DNA from: Prolixibacter sp. SD074
Lineage (GTDB): Bacteria > Bacteroidota > Bacteroidia > Bacteroidales > Prolixibacteraceae
NCBI RefSeq assembly: GCF_009617895.1
Contig: NZ_BLAW01000001.1
Coordinates: forward strand, 2,967,001 to 3,031,000
Reading direction: 5' to 3'
Length of the DNA: 64,000 bases
Part shown: positions 53,999 to 62,652 of the stretch, in pieces
How positions within the stretch are numbered: position 1 is the stretch's first letter
Layout of the letters: each line of letters begins with the position of its first letter
Position numbers and translations under genes: made by a program
The notes under the pieces: generated by a model
What the model was told of the DNA's origin: nothing
Seen by the model: only the letters and a program-made list of their open reading frames with translations
Database searches by the model: none

Positions 53999-55579
53999 AT
54001 GACAGCCAAAAGCCAACCCGTCGACCTCATCATTAGGAATGCCAGGATATACACAGTCGACCAGGAATTTACCGTAGCCGGGGCCCTGGCCGTAAAGAAC
54101 GGCCTGTTTGTCGGCGTAGGTTCCGATGAAGAAATCCTGAAGAAATTCACCAGCGACCAAATTATCAATGCCGGCGGAAAAACCATCTACCCAGGCTTCA
54201 TCGACGCACACTGCCACTTTTTGATGTACGGCCGGACGTTACAAAAAGCCAACCTGCGTGACACCAAATCATTCGACGAAATTCTCGCGATTTTAAAAAA
54301 CCATCACAAGGAAAACCCCACTGGCTGGCTGGAAGGAACCGGCTGGGACCACAACGATTGGCCGGTGAAGGAGTTTCCGGATAACCAACAACTCAACGAG
54401 CTCTTCCCCGATGTACCGGCGCTTCTCACGCGCATCGACGAACATGCGGTGCTGGCCAACGAAGCAGCCATCCGGGCTGCCGGCATTCAACCCGAAGATT
54501 TTGCAGGCACCGAAATCATCCGTAAAGACGGGAAGATGACCGGTATTTTCCTGGAAAATGCAGCTGGTGCACTGAAGAAAGCCATTCCGCCGGTTTCCCG
54601 GGAAGGCAAAGAAGAAGCGTTGATGAAGGCCCAGCGAAATTGCTTTGCAGTTGGCCTCACCTCGGTACACGATGCCGGCCTTTTGTATGATGATATCGCT
54701 TTAATTGACTCGCTGCAAACCCGTGGCGATTTGAAAATGCGCATATACAGCATGATGTTGCCGGACGAGAAAAACATGGCCCGGCTGGCAAAAGGTCCCG
54801 TCGATAAACCGCGGTTGCATGTCGCGTCCATTAAGCTTTTTGCCGACGGAGCGCTGGGATCACGAGGCGCCAAACTGTTAGCGCCTTATTCCGATGCCCC
54901 ACAAACTTCGGGGATTTTTGTAAACGATAAGGAGTACCTGGAAAATATCTGCCACAAGGCTTATGAAGCCGGATTTCAGGTAAACACGCACTGCATCGGC
55001 GACGCTGCAGTGAGGCGTATGCTCGACATTTACGAAGAAATTCCGGGCGGTCCGAATGACCGGCGCTGGCGGATTGAACACGCACAAATAGTTGCGCCCG
55101 AAGATGTTTCCCGTTTTGGTCAACTCAAGGTGATTCCCTCCGTGCAAACCGCTCATTGCACCAGCGACATGTACTGGGCCGAAGAACGAATCGGCGAGCG
55201 GATTCGAAACGCATACATTTACCGGGAACTGCTAAAGGAAAACGGCTGGCTGCCGAACGGCAGTGATTTTCCCATCGAGGAAATTAATCCCGTTCTGGGA
55301 TTTTATGCCGGAACCGTACGAAAAGATCCGGCAGGTTGGCCGCCCGGACGTTTCCAGCCCGAAAACTCGATTAGCCGGCGGGATGCGCTGCGGGCCATGA
55401 CCATCTGGGCTGCCAAAGCGGCCTTCGAAGAAAAGGAAAAAGGTTCCATTGAGACCGGGAAACTGGCCGATTTCGTCATGCTCGATACCGACCTGATGGA
55501 AGCCAAAGAAGATCAACTCGTCGGATCGAAAGCGCTGATGACCGTTTCCAACGGAGAGATTGTCTACCGGAAGGAATAA
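53999..55579 (+). CDS. amidohydrolase family 3 (YtcJ-like) metal-dependent hydrolase
   Basis: 526 residues. TIM-barrel metallohydrolase of the YtcJ/D-aminoacylase-like branch: DLIIRNARIYTVD at the N-terminus, metal ligands in FIDAHCHFLMYG, KLFADGALGSRGAKL, NTHCIGDAAVRRMLD, RIEHAQIVAPEDV and NGSDFPIEEINP, with a C-terminal GSIETGKLADFVMLD. Substrate not predictable (amide or carbamate bonds in small molecules). The start at 53999 (MTAKSQPVDLIIRN) fits the family; 14 additional N-terminal codons in the longer frame add an unlikely sequence. Tail to tail with pdxH, one base between stops. Confidence 0.88.
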   Translation: MTAKSQPVDLIIRNARIYTVDQEFTVAGALAVKNGLFVGVGSDEEILKKFTSDQIINAGGKTIYPGFIDAHCHFLMYGRTLQKANLRDTKSFDEILAILKNHHKENPTGWLEGTGWDHNDWPVKEFPDNQQLNELFPDVPALLTRIDEHAVLANEAAIRAAGIQPEDFAGTEIIRKDGKMTGIFLENAAGALKKAIPPVSREGKEEALMKAQRNCFAVGLTSVHDAGLLYDDIALIDSLQTRGDLKMRIYSMMLPDEKNMARLAKGPVDKPRLHVASIKLFADGALGSRGAKLLAPYSDAPQTSGIFVNDKEYLENICHKAYEAGFQVNTHCIGDAAVRRMLDIYEEIPGGPNDRRWRIEHAQIVAPEDVSRFGQLKVIPSVQTAHCTSDMYWAEERIGERIRNAYIYRELLKENGWLPNGSDFPIEEINPVLGFYAGTVRKDPAGWPPGRFQPENSISRRDALRAMTIWAAKAAFEEKEKGSIETGKLADFVMLDTDLMEAKEDQLVGSKALMTVSNGEIVYRKE

Positions 55580-55580
55580 A

Positions 55581-56216
55581 TCAGGGAGCCAAACGCGTCA
55601 GTTTCCAGTTTTCTCCGTCATGAAGGTAAAGGACGCGATCGTGCAGGCGGTTCGCCCGTCCCTGCCAAAACTCGATCTTATCAGGAATTAACCGGTAACC
55701 GCCCCAGAAATCTGGCCGCTCAATTTTTTTGTCGCCCATCTCCTTTTGTTTCTTTGACCAACGGTCTTCCAGTGAGGAACGATCCTTTACTTCTCTGCTC
55801 TGCGGCGAAATGGCCGCACTTAGCTGGCTTTCCAACGGACGCGACGCAAAATACGAATCCGACAATTCAGGGCTGGCTTTCAGCACCTGACCTTCCACGC
55901 GTACCTGGCGTTCCATCTCCGGCCAGAAAAAGAGAAGAGCTGCGTGGCCATTCTCCTCCAGTTCGGTCCCTTTTCGACTTTCGTAATTCGTGAAAAAGAA
56001 AAAGCCGTCGTGACTAAAATATTTCAACAAAACAATCCGGGCCGAAGGCTTTCCTTCCGCCGAAGCGGTAGCCAATGTCATAGCAGTGGGATCGGATATT
56101 TTAGCATTCAACGCCTCGTTCATCCAGATTTCGAATTGCCGAATGGGATCGTTGTCGGCCTCTTTGGGGTCAAGCTGTTGTAATTGGTAGTCTCTTCGTA
56201 TATCGGATAAATTCAT
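55581..56216 (-). CDS. pdxH: pyridoxamine 5'-phosphate oxidase
   Basis: 211 residues. FMN enzyme oxidising PNP or PMP to pyridoxal phosphate. N-terminal MNLSDIRRDYQLQQLDP is the standard start (a longer frame begins with GTG at 56240). FMN and substrate residues lie in ARIVLLKYFSHDGFFFFTNY, ALLFFWPEMERQVRVEG and EFWQGRANRLHDR. It ends against the amidohydrolase gene with no room for a terminator, so the 3' ends overlap. Confidence 0.96.
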   Translation of the reverse strand: MNLSDIRRDYQLQQLDPKEADNDPIRQFEIWMNEALNAKISDPTAMTLATASAEGKPSARIVLLKYFSHDGFFFFTNYESRKGTELEENGHAALLFFWPEMERQVRVEGQVLKASPELSDSYFASRPLESQLSAAISPQSREVKDRSSLEDRWSKKQKEMGDKKIERPDFWGGYRLIPDKIEFWQGRANRLHDRVLYLHDGENWKLTRLAP

Positions 56217-56245
56217 TGTACCCTTTTCAGTTTGTTTCACTTCGG

Positions 56246-56292
56246 GCGGTAACCGGCAAAACCGGTTTTATCGTTTGTTTTCCGGCTACCGC
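56246..56292. repeat. imperfect inverted repeat between pdxH and the coiled-coil gene
   Basis: GCGGTAACCGG (56246-56256) and CCGGCTACCGC (56282-56292) are complementary apart from one position. Between them AAAACCGGTTTT is itself palindromic. It lies in the divergent intergenic space, 30 bases upstream of the pdxH start. Confidence 0.55.
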
Positions 56293-56341
56293 ATGATGGG
56301 ACTTAAAACAATAGTTTAAGATATATTGTTGTCTTTTGACG

Positions 56342-56370
56342 AAATATCCCGTTTGAAAAACGGAATATTT
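56342..56370. repeat. 13-bp inverted repeat upstream of the coiled-coil gene promoter
   Basis: AAATATCCCGTTT (56342-56354), GAA, AAACGGAATATTT (56358-56370): complementary except one base, ending 28 bases before the -33 TTTG of the next promoter. Operator-like placement. Confidence 0.55.
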
Positions 56371-56398
56371 ATCCATCATTCTACCTCCTGCTAAGGCG

Positions 56399-56429
56399 TT
56401 TGATCAGGACTAAAATAATATTACTTTTG
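56399..56429 (+). promoter_or_regulatory. promoter TTTG-N19-TACTTTTG for the coiled-coil gene
   Basis: TTTG (56399-56402), 19-base spacer, TACTTTTG (56422-56429): exact match to the Bacteroidota consensus, 44 bases before the ATG at 56474. Confidence 0.8.
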
Positions 56430-56473
56430 TACGTGCTCTAATTGGGTTGAAACCTTTGCAATACAGGGAAAAC

Positions 56474-57367
56474 ATGGCAAATCAGGAAAATAAATCATCG
56501 GTTGACAAACGGAACAACATCATCGTTATCGTCCTGGCCGTTTTATTGGTTGTGGTAGGAGTCCTGTTCTTTTTTCAACGAAAGAATAACCAACAAATGG
56601 TGCAACAGCTGAATGTGGAGAAAGATTCGATTAAAGCTGAACTTTCCCGGATGGTAACCTCCTATGACTCGCTGCATACCGAGAATGACACATTAAGTAC
56701 GCATATCGAACAGGCCCGGACCAAGGTCCAGAATTTGCTAACGGAAATAGAACAACTGAAAAAAGCCAGCTATTCGCAAATCTCCAACTACCGTGATGAA
56801 GTCAACACATTACGTGGAATTATGCGGAATTATATTGTCCAGATTGATTCGCTGAACACGCGTAACAAGATACTGATGGCCGAAAACAAACAGGTGAAGC
56901 AGCAGTACACCGAGGTGAAGACCCAAAACAAGCAACTGGAAGATCAGAAGAAAAAACTGGAGCAGAAAGTTTCATTGGCGGCACAACTTGACGCTTTGAA
57001 CCTGGCTGCCACCGGAATCAACCGCAAAGGAAAAGATACGCCAAAATCGAACAAGATCGAAAAGATTAAAGTCAGTTTTACGCTTAGCAAAAATGTGACC
57101 ACCAAGCGTGGTCCCAAAAATATCTACATCCGCATTCAGCGTCCCGATCAATTGTTATTGGTCAAATCGAAAGATAATGTTTTTAAATTTGAAGATCTGA
57201 AAATCCCTTATTCTGCAATGCGTACAGTTGAATATGAAGGAGCGCTGCTTCCGGTAAACATTTTTTGGGACAATACCGGTGAACCTCAGCTGATGGATGG
57301 CGCCTACACCGTTGACGTATTTGCCGATGGTTTCAATATTGGAACGACAACCTTCGAAGTAAAATAA
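56474..57367 (+). CDS. membrane-anchored coiled-coil protein of unknown function
   Basis: 297 residues. Short cytoplasmic N-terminus, one membrane helix (NIIVIVLAVLLVVVGVLFFF, about 15-35), then roughly 130 residues of heptad-rich coiled coil (for example LLTEIEQLKKASYSQISNY and QNKQLEDQKKKLEQKV), and a globular C-terminal domain (IEKIKVSFTLSKNVTTKRGPKNIYIRI ... YTVDVFADGFNIGTTTFEVK). The C-terminal domain resembles a small beta-sandwich seen in other Bacteroidota proteins of the same layout. Function unknown. It is followed 34 bases later by a methyltransferase gene. The longer frame to 56447 starts at a TTG and is not needed. Confidence 0.8.
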   Translation: MANQENKSSVDKRNNIIVIVLAVLLVVVGVLFFFQRKNNQQMVQQLNVEKDSIKAELSRMVTSYDSLHTENDTLSTHIEQARTKVQNLLTEIEQLKKASYSQISNYRDEVNTLRGIMRNYIVQIDSLNTRNKILMAENKQVKQQYTEVKTQNKQLEDQKKKLEQKVSLAAQLDALNLAATGINRKGKDTPKSNKIEKIKVSFTLSKNVTTKRGPKNIYIRIQRPDQLLLVKSKDNVFKFEDLKIPYSAMRTVEYEGALLPVNIFWDNTGEPQLMDGAYTVDVFADGFNIGTTTFEVK

Positions 57368-57401
57368 CGACTGTTAATTGATTGAAAGGCTGAATTTGTC
57401 C

Positions 57402-58136
57402 ATGTATCAACTACCCGAACTGAAAGAGAACCTGAAAAACCGCAATGCCGGGCACTTGCTCGATATCGCCACCGGTGAGGGTGATTTTCTGGCTTTCCTG
57501 TTGAATGCATTTGCCTTGTACGAATCGGGTACCGGCCTCGATATAAACCCGGCAAACCTGAAGGTCGCGGAGGAAAAATTATCCAATCCGGCAGTCACCC
57601 TGGTAGAAGGGAATGCCGAAAAACTGGATTTCGATGGCGAATACTTCGATACGGTAAGTATTTCCAACTCATTGCATCACTTCCCCAATCCACGGCTGGT
57701 ATTAAAAGAGATGACCCGGATACTGGCACCCGGAGGATTATTGCTGATTAGCGAATTGGTATGTGAAGATTTGACCCCGGCGCAGGAGTCTCACCTTTCC
57801 TACCATCACCTTAAGGCCGATATGGACATGGCTGCCGGACATTTTCATCGTCATACGTTTACCCGGGATGAGGTGGTCAACCTGGTAGAAGGTCTTCCCA
57901 TGGTTGTTGATAAGGTGTTCCTGGCTTTCGACAACGAACCGATGTTAAATTCCAGCGAACGCATGTGGCGGTTTTTCCGGATGCTCGACGAACGGGTAAA
58001 TGAATTTACCGGCCACGACCGAGGGAAAGAGTTCGAAGAAAGGGCCGAAACGGTTAAAGAAAATATCTCCACACACGGTTTTGTGCGCCCACCACAGGTT
58101 TGTATCATGGGATTGAAAAGCGGTTTCGGACGCTGA
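57402..58136 (+). CDS. class I SAM-dependent methyltransferase (type 11)
   Basis: 244 residues. Motif I LLDIATGEGDFLAFLL (the usual GxGxG reads ATGEGD), acidic loop LDINPANLKVAEEKL, motif post-I GNAEKLDF and SNSLHHFPNPRLVLKEMTRILAPGGLLLIS, all typical of the UbiE/type 11 group. The substrate is unknown. The ATG at 57402 (MYQLPELKENL) is preferred to the TTG at 57378. Probably cotranscribed with the upstream coiled-coil gene. Confidence 0.85.
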   Translation: MYQLPELKENLKNRNAGHLLDIATGEGDFLAFLLNAFALYESGTGLDINPANLKVAEEKLSNPAVTLVEGNAEKLDFDGEYFDTVSISNSLHHFPNPRLVLKEMTRILAPGGLLLISELVCEDLTPAQESHLSYHHLKADMDMAAGHFHRHTFTRDEVVNLVEGLPMVVDKVFLAFDNEPMLNSSERMWRFFRMLDERVNEFTGHDRGKEFEERAETVKENISTHGFVRPPQVCIMGLKSGFGR

Positions 58137-58330
58137 TAGTCTGCTACGATTATCATACCTCGGGCCAGGAAACATACTTACACTCTTTCCCGGTAGGAAT
58201 TGCCGGCAAGTCCTAAACAATATCCTCAAACAACATTGGCTATAACATTATTTTTTCACGCCGATAGCAATGGTTATGCCCTTTTTTGTTATTTTCGATA
58301 ATAATTGATTTTCAACCTGAACCCACTGCA

Positions 58331-58783
58331 ATGAAAAAGTTATTGCTATTTAGCCTTGTCGGATTTGTGTTCATTATAACGTCCTGCGTTTCGCCGGGAA
58401 AAATCCGTACGACCAATAAAAACAACATGTTGCAAATCGAACCGGGAATGTCGAAATCCGAGGTTATCAGCATCATGGGAGGAGTGGAAACCAAGCCCGA
58501 TGAGTTTGGGAAACTACAGGTAAACCCATACCACTACGAAATGTTTCAGGTAAACCCTGACGAGATTGTAGAAGTTCTGTGGTACTATACCGACCAGGTT
58601 TATGCCGACGGTATCGTCAACCAGGCCGAGTTGACCCCAGTTGTGCTGGATAACGACAAAGTGGTGGCCATTGGCTGGAAGTTTTATCAGAACTTTTTAA
58701 AACTGAAAAAACTGCCCGTCGAAAAACGCGATGCCGAACCTATCAGCGACAAAGCCACCACCGATAACTCCGAAGCCAACTAA
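58331..58783 (+). CDS. small lipoprotein with SmpA/OmlA-like domain
   Basis: 150 residues. Lipoprotein signal MKKLLLFSLVGFVFIITSC (C19). The mature part has MLQIEPGMSKSEVISIMGG, the helix-turn typical of the BamE/SmpA/OmlA and DUF3192 groups (GMsksEVxxxMG), followed by strands ending VVAIGWKFYQNF. A role in outer-membrane assembly is possible by analogy only. The longer frame to 58286 has no signal peptide at its start. Confidence 0.75.
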   Translation: MKKLLLFSLVGFVFIITSCVSPGKIRTTNKNNMLQIEPGMSKSEVISIMGGVETKPDEFGKLQVNPYHYEMFQVNPDEIVEVLWYYTDQVYADGIVNQAELTPVVLDNDKVVAIGWKFYQNFLKLKKLPVEKRDAEPISDKATTDNSEAN

Positions 58784-58841
58784 CCGGCAACGAAAACATA
58801 AAAACAGAAGGAAAGAAGAGCCAATTACCAAAGAAATGTAA

Positions 58842-61418
58842 ATGAACAAACTTAAAGCATTCGCATTAATGGGACTTATAGCGCTGATGGGCTGCAGCAG
58901 TGCATCTCGCCAAGCCATTAAAGTGGAACTGAAAGACGGCTGGCAATTCAGCCAGGCTGATAAAAATGATTGGTTGCCGGCAAGTGTACCGGGCTGTGTC
59001 CACACCGACCTGATGAAAAACGGTAAAACAGACGATCCGTTCTACCGGTTGAACGAGCATGATGTGCAATGGGTTGATAAAGTTGACTGGGAATACAAAA
59101 CCACTTTCCAGGTAACACCGGCGATGACGCGTCATGATCGGATTGCACTCGATTTTAAAGGCCTTGACACTTATGCCGATGTTTTCGTCAATGATGAACA
59201 GGTACTCTCGGCCGACAACATGTTTCGTGAGTGGCAGGTTGACGTAAAGGACGTGGTGAAAAAAGGCAAAAACGACTTGCGTATTGTTTTCAAATCGCCC
59301 ATAAAAGAAGGAATTAAAAAATACGATGCCAACGGTTATGTTATTCCCGTTTCGGATAACGATTTGGCCGGACTGGGGAAAGTACCGGGCGACAAAAAAG
59401 TTTCGGTTTACACCCGAAAAGCCGGTTACGACTATGGTTGGGACTGGGGCCCGCGTTTGGTTTCCAGCGGCGTTTGGCGCCCCGTTTACCTGAAAGCCTG
59501 GGACTCCGACCGCATTGTTGATCTGCACCTTGTACAGGATAGCGTTTCCAAAGCACAGGCAGATATGACAGCCATTTTCGAGATCGAGGCAGAAAAAGAT
59601 GGTCCGGCACAACTGACCGTCAGCAATGATGGTAAGGTCCTGGAAACAGCCAATGTCAATTTGCAAAAGGGAACACAAACCTACCCGGTGAGATTTTCCA
59701 TTCAGAATCCCAAACTCTGGTGGACAAACGGGCTGGGCGCACAAAATCTATACACCATTAACGGTGAAGTGAAGAACGATGTGACCACCGCCACCCGCTC
59801 GGTGCGCATTGGTATCAGGACGCTGAAACTGATTCAGAAGAAAGATGACAAGGGACGTACTTTCTATTTTGAACTGAATGGTGTACCCGTCTTCATGAAG
59901 GGCGCCAACTACATTCCTAACGATATTTTCCCATCAAGGGTAACCACGGAAAATTATAAGAAAGTCATCGAGACAGCCAAAGAATCGAACTTCAACATGT
60001 TGCGTGTATGGGGAGGTGGTATCTATGAAAATAATATTTTCTACAATCTGTGTGATGAAGCCGGCATTCTGGTTTGGCAGGATTTCATGTTTGCCTGTGC
60101 CATGTATCCGGGCGATAAAGCCTTTATGGACAACGTCAAACAGGAAGCCATCGACAATGTGAAACGGTTGCGCAACCATCCGTCGATCGCTTTATGGTGC
60201 GGAAATAACGAATGCCTGGTGGCCTGGAAACAATGGGGATGGCAACAAAAGGAAGAAGCAAAGAACAAGGCAGATGCCGATTCCATTTGGAAAGCTTACA
60301 CCACCATCTTCCACGATATTCTGCCATCGGTTGTAAAGGAATACGATCCATCACGTGCATACTGGAGTTCCAGCCCATCGTCGGGGCCCGGGGTTGTGCC
60401 TGATTTGGTTAGTGGCGACGAGCACTATTGGGGCGTTTGGTGGGGTAAAGAGCCATTCAGCAATTACGATACGCACCTGGCCCGTTTCATGAGTGAATAT
60501 GGTTTCCAGAGTTTCCCGGAATTGAAGACCGTGAAACAGTATGCTGAACCGAAGGATTTCAACATCGATTCCGACGTAATGAAATCGCATCAGCGCTCAT
60601 CCATTGGCAACGGCACCATCGTGGAATACATGGATCGCCACTACAAGAAGCCGAAAGATTTTGAGTCGTTCTTATACGTAGGCCAGGTATTACAGGCCGA
60701 AGGTGTAAAAGAGGCAATGGAAGCTCACCGCCGGGCCATGCCGTACGTGATGGGTTCGCTTTACTGGCAAATTAACGATTGCTGGCCGGTAGCATCATGG
60801 TCGAGTACCGACTATTACCAGCGCTGGAAAGCGCTGCAGTATTTCGCCAAAAAGGCTTTTGCCCCGGTACTCATTTCGCCCATCAAAACGGAGAAGTTTA
60901 TCAAAGTGTATGTGGTGAGCGACCGCTTGAAAGCATTCGAAGGGCAGATTCACCTGCAGATTGTCGATTTCGACGGAAATGTTTTATGGCAAAAAGATGT
61001 GGAAACCACCATTAAACCCAATAGTTCCGAGTCGTATGTCGATTTCCGGAAGGACAATGTATTGAAGCCTATCGACACGCATCACTCGTTGTTGGTTTGC
61101 CAAATATCCGAAAATGGAAAAACACTTTCATCTAATAATTTGTATTTCCACGACATCAAATATTTGCCGCTACCGAAGGCCCACGTCAAAGCTGAATTAT
61201 TTGAATTGCCCAATGGTTACAGCATCACGCTTTCGGCAAATAAACTGGCCAAAAATGTTTATTTGAGCGCTGACACCGATGCCGATTTGTCCTTTACCGA
61301 CAACTATTTCGACCTGCTGCCCAACGAAAAGGTAACCATCGAATGTTACACCAACGGGAAAAGTGTTCCGGACCTGGCAGACAAGCTGAAAATAGAGACC
61401 ATTTCGGATACGTATTAG
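58842..61418 (+). CDS. beta-mannosidase, glycoside hydrolase family 2, lipoprotein
   Basis: 858 residues. Lipoprotein signal ending at C18 (LIALMGC). GH2 architecture: jelly-roll N-terminal domain (WQFSQADKNDWLPASVPGCVHTDL, typical of mannosidases), Ig-like domains, and a TIM barrel with acid/base Glu457 in WCGNNECLVAW and nucleophile Glu552 in FMSEYGFQSFPEL. YDYGWDWGPRLVSSGVW supports beta-mannosidase over beta-galactosidase. It would remove terminal beta-mannose from mannan or N-glycan oligosaccharides in the periplasm. No SusC/D or other polysaccharide-utilisation genes are adjacent. Confidence 0.93.
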   Translation: MNKLKAFALMGLIALMGCSSASRQAIKVELKDGWQFSQADKNDWLPASVPGCVHTDLMKNGKTDDPFYRLNEHDVQWVDKVDWEYKTTFQVTPAMTRHDRIALDFKGLDTYADVFVNDEQVLSADNMFREWQVDVKDVVKKGKNDLRIVFKSPIKEGIKKYDANGYVIPVSDNDLAGLGKVPGDKKVSVYTRKAGYDYGWDWGPRLVSSGVWRPVYLKAWDSDRIVDLHLVQDSVSKAQADMTAIFEIEAEKDGPAQLTVSNDGKVLETANVNLQKGTQTYPVRFSIQNPKLWWTNGLGAQNLYTINGEVKNDVTTATRSVRIGIRTLKLIQKKDDKGRTFYFELNGVPVFMKGANYIPNDIFPSRVTTENYKKVIETAKESNFNMLRVWGGGIYENNIFYNLCDEAGILVWQDFMFACAMYPGDKAFMDNVKQEAIDNVKRLRNHPSIALWCGNNECLVAWKQWGWQQKEEAKNKADADSIWKAYTTIFHDILPSVVKEYDPSRAYWSSSPSSGPGVVPDLVSGDEHYWGVWWGKEPFSNYDTHLARFMSEYGFQSFPELKTVKQYAEPKDFNIDSDVMKSHQRSSIGNGTIVEYMDRHYKKPKDFESFLYVGQVLQAEGVKEAMEAHRRAMPYVMGSLYWQINDCWPVASWSSTDYYQRWKALQYFAKKAFAPVLISPIKTEKFIKVYVVSDRLKAFEGQIHLQIVDFDGNVLWQKDVETTIKPNSSESYVDFRKDNVLKPIDTHHSLLVCQISENGKTLSSNNLYFHDIKYLPLPKAHVKAELFELPNGYSITLSANKLAKNVYLSADTDADLSFTDNYFDLLPNEKVTIECYTNGKSVPDLADKLKIETISDTY

Positions 61419-61446
61419 ATAAGAGATATTACATCAAAATACAACG

Positions 61447-61480
61447 AGGCTGCTTCTTTTCAGGGGCAGCCTTTTGTTTT
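61447..61480 (+). terminator. terminator of the beta-mannosidase gene
   Basis: AGGCTGC (61447-61453), 12-base loop, GCAGCCT (61466-61472), then TTTGTTTT. Confidence 0.8.
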
Positions 61481-61883
61481 GCCTGCATATCTCCCCCGGA
61501 ACAGCAGTAACATTTGCTGAAAATAAACCTAATGGAACTTACAAAAGGCAAAAACGTATACGCACACAAAAAGTCTCCATTTTCTATTCGTCCTAATACC
61601 AAAGAGGGATTTATTGTCTATTTCCCTTCCATAGGAAATGTTGCTAAAGCAGCCACTTTCAATAAAAGTAGAAAGTGCATTGAAATTCCACGGTGGCCTT
61701 AATGGTAGTGTATTTGAAATCCAAGTATCATTTAAATTATAAAAAATGAAACGAACATGAACTTTTTTAATCAAAAGTTCGCCAAAGGCAATGATTAAAA
61801 AAAGTTCATGTGAGAGCGAAGCGGTTCCATCCGTTCTCAAATTTAGAATTAAATTATGAACCATAATTATAAATTTTAAACGT
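61481..61883 (+). other. gene-poor leader upstream of doxX with inverted repeats
   Basis: A 62-codon frame at 61514-61702 is present but unrecognised; its C-terminal half reads like ordinary AT-rich noise and it may not be coding. CACTTTC...GAAAGTG forms a short hairpin near 61660-61680. The larger inverted repeat at 61756-61810 is listed separately. Confidence 0.3.
61756..61810. repeat. 18/19-bp inverted repeat upstream of doxX
   Basis: CATGAACTTTTTTAATCA (61756-61773) pairs with TGATTAAAAAAAGTTCATG (61792-61810); the arms differ by a single A/T in the homopolymer run, with an 18-base loop. It ends 74 bases before the doxX ATG. It could be a terminator-like hairpin, a regulatory hairpin or the remains of a small mobile element. 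Confidence 0.7.
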
Positions 61884-62351
61884 ATGAAATTAAACAAACT
61901 GCTTATTACCGACACTTCAAACACACTGGCACTGGTAGCCAGGCTGGCTTTAGGAATCGTGCTCTTCCCGCATGGGGCCCAAAAACTATTGGGTTGGTTC
62001 GGAGGTGGTGGTTTTGAAGGGACCATGGGATTTTTAACCGGCACTATTGGTGTGCCTTATATCATTGGGCTATTGGTCATCATCATCGAATTTTTTGGTT
62101 CGCTGTTTGTCTTTTTTGGATTCCTCACCCGGGTAGCATCCTTCGGAATCATAGCAAACTTTATTGGAGTTGTCCTAAGCGTCCATATTCATGCCGGCTT
62201 TTTTATGAACTGGTTCGGACAAGCCAACAAGACCGAGGGCCTGGAATATTTTATTCTGCTATTCGGACTGGCCATCATCGTGCTGATTGCCGGCGGAGGC
62301 AAAGCCAGTATTGATGGACAATTGCCGATAAATTCCAGGAAAACGCCCTGA
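61884..62351 (+). CDS. DoxX family membrane protein
   Basis: 155 residues with four predicted membrane helices (about 15-35, 55-78, 80-105 and 120-142). DoxX signature ALVARLALGIVLFPHGAQKLLGWFGG, then GLLVIIIEFFGSLFVFFGFLTR and a final LFGLAIIVLIAGGGKASID. DoxX-like proteins are small inner-membrane proteins, some tied to oxidative stress or thiosulfate-quinone oxidoreductase; none of those partners is here. Single-gene unit. Confidence 0.9.
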   Translation: MKLNKLLITDTSNTLALVARLALGIVLFPHGAQKLLGWFGGGGFEGTMGFLTGTIGVPYIIGLLVIIIEFFGSLFVFFGFLTRVASFGIIANFIGVVLSVHIHAGFFMNWFGQANKTEGLEYFILLFGLAIIVLIAGGGKASIDGQLPINSRKTP

Positions 62352-62500
62352 ACAACGGCAACAATCACAAAGCCGACGGCAATCCATAACCGGTCGGAAA
62401 AATTCAGGTTATGCTTCTTCCCATCCGGCATGTACCAGGAAGCTACTTAAAACGGAAGGCATTGCCGAACCTGAACCAGCACAATATCAGATACCCAATT

Positions 62501-62534
62501 AAAACGCCCTGATACTCTCACGGAGCGTTTTTTT
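62501..62534 (+). terminator. terminator in the gap after doxX
   Basis: AAAACGC (62501-62507) and GCGTTTTTTT (62525-62534) with additional CC/GG pairing inside. It is 150 bases past the doxX stop; the 301-base gap to mtnA holds nothing else recognisable. Confidence 0.7.
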
Positions 62535-62652
62535 ATTGTCTTCGCTGAATCACTTTTTCAGGAATATGACGAAGTTCCGTGGTGCTTTCGTAAAGCCTTG
62601 TTACTTTTAACAGGAGAAATTTCTTACGGAAAACAAAATAAAACCAGCACCA

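Noticed and set aside
58866-59744. 292-codon minus-strand ORF inside the beta-mannosidase gene
   Set aside because: Antisense shadow of a conserved GH2 gene with both catalytic Glu residues.
61514-61702. 62-codon ORF upstream of doxX as a real small gene
   Set aside because: No similarity I can recall, no promoter box, and AT-rich composition with hairpins; left as possible noise.
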